Assembly (NCBI GenBank): GCA_009840065.1
Contig: VXON01000021.1
Span: 1-12,421 of the forward strand
Reading direction: 5' to 3'
DNA length: 12,421 nt
DNA from: Cenarchaeum sp. SB0662_bin_33
Lineage (GTDB): Archaea; Thermoproteota; Nitrososphaeria; Nitrososphaerales; Nitrosopumilaceae
Shown here: positions 7,910-12,421 of the stretch, piece by piece
How positions within the stretch are numbered: the first letter of the stretch is position 1
Layout of the letters: each line of letters opens with the position of its first letter
The notes under the pieces: model-generated
Told to the model about the DNA's origin: nothing
The model's database searches: none
What the model saw: the letters and a program-made list of their open reading frames with translations, nothing else
Made by a program: the position numbers and the translations under genes

Positions 7910-8997
7910 CAGCTTGTAACCTCATTAAGTCGGTCATGCGCCTGAAGTATTCGGGTATGCTCCATTATTTTGGAAAGGTTCCCGGTTCGTATCCTTGACT
8001 CTAGCATGGCAGTATATATCTTGATGTCGTCCTTTCTCACCTGCGCAAACCTGTCGGCAACAACCAATCCATACGGATATCCCAGAAATGACAGGTCCTG
8101 GGAATTTGTTGCCAGACTTGCCATTATGTTGTTTATACGCGCATCATCCATTTCCTGATGTTGTTCCTGTAGTATCTCAAACCTAAATGAAAATCTAGCC
8201 GCCGGGTGCAGCTTTACTACCATTACAAAGCCAGGATCATGCGGAGATACGCCATCAGCCACATTAATGCGCCATCTATCGTACCCGGTCTGCTGCGATA
8301 TGTCACTTACCCTGTTTAGCAGAGGCTCGCCACTCCTAGTCAGCAGCCGGGAGGTCTTGGAGATGGCGCATACTGTTACATTCTTTGATTGTGCCTTCTC
8401 AAACATAGCATTGGCATACCTAGATTCAATCTTGTCCGGGGTGGTTAATGAACCGTCCATTACAAGAACATCACCATCAGAGAGCGCATCTAGTGCAATC
8501 ATTCCCAAGCGCCACTCTGCAAGGCTGCGTGGGAGTGTATCTATGCGGGGATCATCAAAGGTTACATTATTCAGGGCAGCTGTAATATCATTTGAATCCG
8601 GCAAATCCATGTTGTGGGAATTTCTTGACATGCGCAAAATTATATCATGTATTATTCCATTCTTTGCTGCGCCCTTTACCCTCTTTTGTATGCAGGAGAA
8701 AAAGTCCGTGGTCAGGCCCTGCGTATTGTGTACCTGCTTTTTTCCTTGAAATATGCAATAATATACACGATTAAAGGATATGGTGAAGTTTGGTGATTTT
8801 GTAATGGTTCCATTACCGCCATCGACAAATGCAATCTTGATGGGGGTGTTTGCTGGTGAAATCTTTCTAAAGTTTGAAGGTTTTAATTCGTAGACTTTTC
8901 TGTCCTTGGACGGTAAAAGCACATCATCATGGGGCAGAAATTCCAATGAGTCGTTTAATTCCTTGGCTAGATTAGTCAGGGGTTTAAAATTAAGCAT
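7909..8997 (-). CDS. nurA: DNA end-resection nuclease NurA
   Basis: 362 residues, RNase H-like NurA fold. The first metal motif is AFVDGGNGT (D59), the central one is VLVMDGSL at 178-184 (D181), with ISKTSRL at 212-218 and a C-terminal block GYPYGLVVADRFAQV (306-320), all in the family's order. NurA is a Mn-dependent nuclease that forms a dimer on the HerA hexamer and degrades 5' strands, working with Mre11-Rad50. It is the first gene of the operon. A TATA box centred about 26 nt before the ATG supports this start and a leaderless mRNA. Sequence identity is deduced from motifs plus the herA neighbour; the family is weakly conserved. Confidence 0.93.
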   Translation of the reverse strand: MLNFKPLTNLAKELNDSLEFLPHDDVLLPSKDRKVYELKPSNFRKISPANTPIKIAFVDGGNGTITKSPNFTISFNRVYYCIFQGKKQVHNTQGLTTDFFSCIQKRVKGAAKNGIIHDIILRMSRNSHNMDLPDSNDITAALNNVTFDDPRIDTLPRSLAEWRLGMIALDALSDGDVLVMDGSLTTPDKIESRYANAMFEKAQSKNVTVCAISKTSRLLTRSGEPLLNRVSDISQQTGYDRWRINVADGVSPHDPGFVMVVKLHPAARFSFRFEILQEQHQEMDDARINNIMASLATNSQDLSFLGYPYGLVVADRFAQVRKDDIKIYTAMLESRIRTGNLSKIMEHTRILQAHDRLNEVTS

Positions 8998-9018
8998 GGT
9001 ATGGCATATGTTTTGTAC

Positions 9019-9026
9019 AATTTAAA
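9019..9026 (-). promoter_or_regulatory. TATA box of the nurA-herA-mre11-rad50 operon
   Basis: The minus strand reads TTTAAATT here, centred about 26 nt before the nurA ATG at 8997. No other promoter is evident within the four overlapping genes, so this probably drives the whole operon, although internal promoters cannot be excluded. Confidence 0.5.
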
Positions 9027-9040
9027 GCGTTGTGCAATAA

Positions 9041-9073
9041 TATTGATAATATCAATAATGTTGTTAATATCAA
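9041..9073. promoter_or_regulatory. Two near-palindromic 13-bp elements, candidate operator
   Basis: TTGATAATATCAA at 9043-9055 is a perfect palindrome around one central base and extends to 17 bp (9041-9057). TTGTTAATATCAA at 9061-9073 repeats it with one change. Start-to-start spacing is 18 bp. They lie directly upstream of the TATA/BRE region of the nurA operon, where an archaeal regulator dimer could recruit or block TFB/TBP. The regulator is unknown. Confidence 0.45.
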
Positions 9074-9074
9074 C

Positions 9075-9431
9075 AGTACCCAAATAATACAAATTTATCA
9101 TCTGACGGGTGCATTATAACCCAGAATGGTTGTAATATTGGGCTGGAAATAACACAGATGGAGTACGCAGTACTTGATTTATTTTTAATGCGAAAATAAA
9201 ATAATTTACAGCGTTAGAAAACATTGCATAATTTGCACTTGGTCAGATCAGCATGACATCCATACCCCGTGACGAAAGTTCGTGTTAACGTACTACACAG
9301 AGTCATTCCCAGCGACGATATTTCGATCTATAATATTTTAAAATAAGCATTTTTGCCCAGACAGGCATCTGAAAATAGATGGTGCGCAGAATCCCCCACC
9401 CCTTGTGGCGCTGATCACTGTCGTAATGCGC
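9075..9431. other. Gene-free stretch between the nurA promoter and the IS630 remnant
   Basis: About 357 bp with many stops in all frames and no tRNA, C/D-box RNA or CRISPR repeat that I can recognise. It has short inverted repeats (AGTAC-GCA-GTACT at 9162-9174; GGCGC at 9407-9411 with GCGCC at 9428-9432, the latter just after the remnant transposase stop), and an A/T-rich patch at about 9327-9356. The part nearest 9431 may be the end of the IS630 element, but no matching terminal repeat remains to prove it. Confidence 0.5.
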
Positions 9432-10140
9432 CTAAATACTTCTATACAGGTAGTTGCAGATATTTAGTGAAGGTAACTGATATTCTAACCACTTGTCTAC
9501 ATCATCGTACATATTGATGTAGGGTCCAGATAGCACATTCATCTTCAACTGGCGCCACAATTCTTCAATGGCGTTCAGGTCAGGGCAGCCGGGGAGAAGG
9601 AATTTCAGTATCACCTGATCTCCCAACTCTTCTACGGCTACCTTGATGTCTTTTGCACGGTGCTGCGGCGCTCTATCCAGTATCATGAATACCTTGCCAA
9701 ATTTCTTGCATGTATTTCTTAGGAACTTTTCGAATTCTGTCTTGGTAAAGATATCATACCTCTCAAAATAACCATCATCATCCAGGATACAAAGACTATG
9801 GTCTTTTGATGGTTTCCAGTGTAGGTGTAGACGGCCCACTTATGTTTGGGTGTACACCTTTCGTGCACGGATATCTGCAATTACTATGGTTATACATATA
9901 GTGTAGCCCTCACGTTTTGTCCTTTCAATAGATTTTTTGATATTTTTCTGGAACTTCTTAATACATCTCTTGCTGGCCCTTTTGACATGAATACGCACAG
10001 GAACCTTCATCGTATACCCCCAACTCTTCATTATTCTTCGAATGTATGAAATGCTGAAGCTCACATTGGTTAACTTGAATATGTGGTCATGCATCTCTTC
10101 TGCCGTCCAATATTGGGTTTCCCGTCTTATTTTTGGGAAT
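9432..10140 (-). pseudogene. Decayed IS630-family transposase, frameshifted and N-terminally truncated
   Basis: Three reading frames join into one IS630/Tc1-like transposase. From 10140 inward the frame reads FPKIRRETQYWTAEEMHDH and continues through a winged-helix segment (SYIRRIMKSWGY) to RARKVYTQT, then a TAA at 9840-9842. A shift there opens KWAVYTYTGNHQKT in another frame (about 9791-9839), and a second shift near 9789-9791 returns to the frame of ILDDDGYFERYD, which runs to the stop at 9432. The second and third catalytic acids are present (MILDRAPQHR; PDLNAIEELW). The region where the first DE should occur reads TICITIVIADI and lacks it, apparently a small in-frame deletion. The N-terminal helix-turn-helix, about 100 residues, is missing; a stop lies just upstream of 10140, at the boundary with the IS1595 element. 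Hence nonfunctional. An ATG at 9837-9839 begins an open stretch whose first roughly 16 residues are out of frame with the family. Confidence 0.8.
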
Positions 10141-10141
10141 T
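10136..10141 (+). repeat. Left flanking repeat of the IS1595-type element
   Basis: GGAATT here is repeated in the same orientation at 11153-11158. It is a candidate for target duplication; the family usually makes 8 bp, and the wider flanks (gggaatta / aggaattg) match in 6 of 8 positions. Confidence 0.35.
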
Positions 10142-10159
10142 ATATACTTAAAATCAATC

Positions 10160-10168
10160 TTTATATAT
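10160..10168 (+). promoter_or_regulatory. TATA box of the IS1595-type transposase
   Basis: TTTATATAT is centred about 26 nt before the ATG at 10190, consistent with a leaderless mRNA and deciding between that start and the more upstream in-frame ATG at 10133. Confidence 0.55.
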
Positions 10169-10189
10169 CCCATGTTTCTTAGGTATACT

Positions 10190-11131
10190 ATGCAACAAGC
10201 ACCCGGTAAAAGCCACCGTGAAGGAATCACACTAACGGAATTGATACAAATATTCCCTGATGATAAGACGGCAGAGAAATGGTTTGAGGGTAACATATGG
10301 GGTGACAAACCGTGTTGCCCATATTGTGGTAATACAAATATCACAAAGACCCATAATCAATCACAGCCATATTATTGCGCAGGATTGGGGAAATGTCATA
10401 AGCGGTTTAGTGTCAAGGTTGGCACAGTCATGGAACACTCACACATAACATATCAACAATGGGCAATTGCGACATACCAATTCATGACTAATGTTAAAGG
10501 TATTAGTTCAATGAAACTGCATAGGGACTTAGGCATAACCCAAAAGTCGGCATGGTTCATGGTTCAACGACTGCGTGAATCATGGCATACACTGGCAGAT
10601 ACCGATAAGATGGAAGGGCCAGTTGAAATAGACGAGGCATATTTTGGCGGCAAGGAATCCAACAAACATGCAGACAAGAAACAACCCCACAGTCAAGGCG
10701 GAGCAAACAAAACCGCTGTGGTCGGAATCAAAGACCGCAAGACAGGTACAATACGAGCCGAACCCGTACCAGAGACGACCGCTGCCCGTCTTGGTGAATT
10801 TATTGAACAAAACACCGAGACGGGAGCAACCCATTATACGGATGAAAATAAGGCATATCAGAATCTACCTAATCATGTAACAGTGAATCACTCTGTAAGT
10901 GAATATGTCAATGGTATGGCACACACAAATGGGATAGAATCTTTCTGGGCTTTGTTAAAGCGTGGGTATTACGGCACGTTCCATCACATATCCACCAAGC
11001 ATTTACACCGTTATGTTAACGAGTTTGCAGGACGGCTAAACATACGGAATCTAGACACTATAGACATGATGGTAAGTTTGGCAAGGGGCATGATAGGGAA
11101 GAGGCTTACTTATGTGGCATTGACTGCTTAG
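10190..11131 (+). CDS. IS1595-family (ISXO2-like) DDE transposase
   Basis: 313 residues from the ATG at 10190. The N-terminal zinc ribbon has C43-x2-C46 and C63-x5-C69, followed by a helical DNA-binding region (about 80-135, SAWFMVQRLRESW). The ISXO2-like catalytic domain shows the three acids in their family settings: D148 in VEIDEAYFGG, D218 in HYTDENKAY and E250 in NGIESFWALLKRG. It catalyses cut-and-paste or copy transposition of its element. No frameshift or internal stop is seen, so it is potentially active. An upstream in-frame ATG at 10133 would add 19 residues but lies outside the proposed element and before the TATA box. Base composition is more A/T-rich than the repair operon. Confidence 0.92.
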   Translation: MQQAPGKSHREGITLTELIQIFPDDKTAEKWFEGNIWGDKPCCPYCGNTNITKTHNQSQPYYCAGLGKCHKRFSVKVGTVMEHSHITYQQWAIATYQFMTNVKGISSMKLHRDLGITQKSAWFMVQRLRESWHTLADTDKMEGPVEIDEAYFGGKESNKHADKKQPHSQGGANKTAVVGIKDRKTGTIRAEPVPETTAARLGEFIEQNTETGATHYTDENKAYQNLPNHVTVNHSVSEYVNGMAHTNGIESFWALLKRGYYGTFHHISTKHLHRYVNEFAGRLNIRNLDTIDMMVSLARGMIGKRLTYVALTA

Positions 11132-11139
11132 GTTCACTG

Positions 11140-11152
11140 TGATTTTTATATA
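11140..11152 (-). repeat. Right inverted repeat of the IS1595-type element
   Basis: Read inward on the minus strand this is TATATAAAAATCA, similar to TATACTTAAAATCA at 10143-10156. The match is short and imperfect, and both copies overlap A/T-rich promoter-like sequence, so the pairing is tentative. Confidence 0.4.
11143..11152 (+). promoter_or_regulatory. TATA-like tract at the IS right end, upstream of the coiled-coil gene
   Basis: TTTTTATATA is centred about 24-25 nt before the ATG at 11173. This is the same geometry as the other leaderless genes in the window. It lies at the outermost end of the insertion sequence, which may therefore supply the promoter. Confidence 0.45.
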
Positions 11153-11172
11153 GGAATTGCCTATAATACTAT

Positions 11173-11487
11173 ATGGCAAACAACGATGATACATATACTA
11201 CCCGCAAAGATCTTAATGAGTTTACCAAAAACTTAATTGATCAACTCAATGATGTTTTTAATTACACTTTTCATAGATTTGATGATCTGGAGGACAAACT
11301 TGTTAATATTCAGACCAGACTTGTTAATGTTGAAAATCAACTCCACATGATGAAAACTGATGTATCATCTGTCAAGAAGGACACAACCATAATTCCAAAT
11401 ATTTTTGAGATGTTGGAAACGGATGGTGAAGATATAGCACAGATTAAATCACGTGTGGCAGATTTAGAGAAAGGTAAAACTGTGTAA
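11173..11487 (+). CDS. Small coiled-coil protein of unknown function
   Basis: 104 residues; I do not recognise a named family. The protein is polar and mostly helical, with heptad-like spacing of hydrophobic residues from about 15 to 60 (FTKNLIDQLNDVFNYTF, then LEDKLVNIQTRLVNVENQL) and again at 85-99 (IAQIKSRVADLEKG). It has no cysteine, no signal peptide and no catalytic motif. The DNA repeats CTTGTTAAT at two nearby points, matching a duplicated heptad. Such short coiled-coil proteins are common in mobile and phage-like regions of archaea, often as oligomerising or tether proteins. It is more A/T-rich than the repair operon, suggesting transfer. Its stop lies 3 bp from the stop of the convergent methyltransferase-HNH gene. 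Confidence 0.7.
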   Translation: MANNDDTYTTRKDLNEFTKNLIDQLNDVFNYTFHRFDDLEDKLVNIQTRLVNVENQLHMMKTDVSSVKKDTTIIPNIFEMLETDGEDIAQIKSRVADLEKGKTV

Positions 11488-11490
11488 TTA

Positions 11491-12421
11491 TTACCTAATC
11501 TGTTTTAGATTAACAAGTGCTTTTTCATTTATCATATATCCTAACTTTTTGTTTTCATTTCTTAACCATGATATTGTGTACAAATGTCGTTTTAGTTTAT
11601 TGCACGGACCGCATAACAAAATCCTATTTCTGAGTAAGTTTGAGCCGCCATCCGCTCTAGGTAATTGATGGTCCAGTTCCAAATATCTCTCATGTAATGC
11701 ATGACCGCAACCCTGACATATCGAACCGTGTCGTTCCAATAGGATTTCTTTCTTTTTGGCGTTTGTATATGGATCCTGCTCCGTATCGTCAAATTCTTTC
11801 ATTCCGACTTTTAGGAACGGTACGGCTTCATACCCCCCGTCTGTGCGTTTGGGTAGTTTGGTAGTATACGTTATTACACCTTCAGTTGCGATAAGATCCT
11901 CACGTTTGTCATGTATAGTGCCTAGATAACCCTCTTTCTTTAGGCGTTGTATGGTAACGTCATGCGCACCGTCCCATATGTCTATTCCAATCCACTTGCG
12001 GTTTAGCCGTTCTGCCGCCACGCAGGTGGTGGCACAGCCGCAGAATGGGTCTAGTACTATATCATTAGGGTTGGAACTGGCCTTTATGATGAGTTCATAG
12101 AGCGCAAGGGGTTTCTGGGTGGGGTAGGAAGTCTTCTCGGCGGAGTTTGCCTCCAACCGTTTTATGTCAGAGATGATGTCCTCGACCGCCGTTCCCTTTG
12201 TAGATTCCAAGTACCGCTTCAGGCTGGGCATTCCGTTGTCCTTTTTGGGCCAACTGACAAGCCCGGCCTTGTCCAGCGCGTCAAGCCTAGCATGCACGGA
12301 GGGGTATCGCTTCGGCCACCCCGGTATTAGTTTCTTGGCTATAATGAAGTCATTCATACCCCCCTTAGTTGGGGTTCTCCAATGGTTGCCGCGCTTCCCA
12401 ACATCTACACCCCTCCAAGGC
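11491..12421 (-). CDS. DNA methyltransferase (N4/N6 class) fused to HNH nuclease, 5' end beyond window
   Basis: Partial: the frame stays open from the ATG at 12357 back to the window edge (PWRGVDVGKRGNHW, then RTPTKGG), and that stretch also fits methylases of this kind, so 12357 is probably not the start. Numbered from that internal Met, residues 13-65 match the target-recognition-side region (GMPSLKRYLESTKG), YPTQKP is at 78-83, and the AdoMet-binding motif LDPFCGCAT is at 102-110 followed by RKWIGIDI. This order, with the catalytic DPPY/NPPY motif N-terminal to the AdoMet motif, is that of beta-class amino-methyltransferases; the catalytic motif must lie outside the window. After a linker (about 150-205) comes an HNH domain: C214-x2-C217, LELDH with D229-H230, N244, C249-x2-C252. 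The fusion puts modification and a possible nuclease on one chain, suggesting a restriction-modification or phage-derived function. Confidence 0.88.
   Translation of the reverse strand, partial: PWRGVDVGKRGNHWRTPTKGGMNDFIIAKKLIPGWPKRYPSVHARLDALDKAGLVSWPKKDNGMPSLKRYLESTKGTAVEDIISDIKRLEANSAEKTSYPTQKPLALYELIIKASSNPNDIVLDPFCGCATTCVAAERLNRKWIGIDIWDGAHDVTIQRLKKEGYLGTIHDKREDLIATEGVITYTTKLPKRTDGGYEAVPFLKVGMKEFDDTEQDPYTNAKKKEILLERHGSICQGCGHALHERYLELDHQLPRADGGSNLLRNRILLCGPCNKLKRHLYTISWLRNENKKLGYMINEKALVNLKQIR

Larger units (their letters stand above)
10142..11152 (+). mobile_element. IS1595/ISXO2-type insertion sequence
   Basis: An element of about 1.0 kb containing one intact transposase gene. Proposed ends carry short imperfect inverted repeats, TATACTTAAAATCA at 10143-10156 and, reading inward from the right, TATATAAAAATCA (11152 back to 11140), which align with a 1-base gap. 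GGAATT flanks both sides. It lies against the broken 5' end of the IS630 remnant; the sequence on its right does not continue that transposase, so it either landed at the edge of the relic or a deletion followed. The exact ends are inference. Confidence 0.6.

Noticed and set aside
9075..9431. Possible small RNA (C/D box or tRNA-like) in the gene-free stretch
   Set aside because: No pair of C and D boxes at workable spacing and no T-loop or acceptor stem could be found on either strand.
9780..9845. Programmed frameshifting in the IS630 transposase
   Set aside because: Two shifts in different directions, no clear slippery heptamer, a missing first catalytic acid and a missing N-terminus point to decay rather than recoding.
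10133..10189. Longer start for the IS1595 transposase
   Set aside because: It lies before the TATA box and partly outside the proposed element; the ATG at 10190 has the leaderless spacing seen for other genes.
10087..10344. Minus-strand open frame across the IS junction
   Set aside because: It is antisense to the transposase and reads the IS630 remnant out of its proper frame; no family likeness.
11592..11792. 66-residue minus-strand open frame inside the HNH region
   Set aside because: It overlaps the HNH domain in another frame, and the HNH motifs are all in the main frame.
1..12421. CRISPR array or rRNA/tRNA genes
   Set aside because: No regularly spaced repeats of 24-40 bp and no recognisable tRNA or rRNA sequence were seen.

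Overview
This is an archaeal chromosome segment, most likely from a mesophilic member of the Nitrososphaerota (Thaumarchaeota). I infer this from the complete NurA-HerA-Mre11-Rad50 end-resection operon, a small blue-copper protein with a thaumarchaeal look, and A/T-rich TATA boxes lying about 24-27 nt upstream of several start codons, which fits leaderless transcripts. The assignment to phylum is inference; no rRNA gene is present.

Layout. Positions 122-1651 (minus) encode a fold-type II PLP enzyme of the cysteine synthase family fused to a rhodanese-like C-terminus. It diverges from a plus-strand pair at 1786-2691: a small HEAT-repeat protein with two His-Glu motifs spaced as in deoxyhypusine hydroxylase, then a membrane-anchored or exported cupredoxin. 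This pair meets rad50 tail to tail with no intergenic base. Positions 2692-8997 (minus) hold nurA-herA-mre11-rad50, transcribed in that order, with start and stop codons overlapping by 1, 1 and 4 bp. A TATA box lies about 26 nt before nurA, and just beyond it are two copies of a 13-bp near-palindromic element, a candidate operator.

From about 9000 the window becomes accessory. A gene-free stretch (9075-9431) leads to a decayed IS630-type transposase (minus), which can be reassembled from three reading frames and lacks its N-terminus and probably its first catalytic acid. Next to it lies an apparently intact IS1595/ISXO2-type insertion sequence with a full DDE transposase, probable short imperfect inverted repeats and a 6-bp flanking repeat. 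The right end of this element contains a TATA-like tract about 24 nt before a small coiled-coil gene, so it may drive that gene. The window ends in a partial minus-strand gene for a DNA methyltransferase fused to a C-terminal HNH nuclease; its catalytic N-terminal part lies beyond the window.

How the parts work together: NurA and HerA (nuclease and hexameric translocase) and Mre11-Rad50 are known to cooperate in resecting double-strand break ends in archaea, and the overlapping genes suggest translational coupling and a fixed stoichiometry. The right-hand third looks like an integration hot spot with an insertion sequence, an IS relic and a restriction/modification-like fusion gene.
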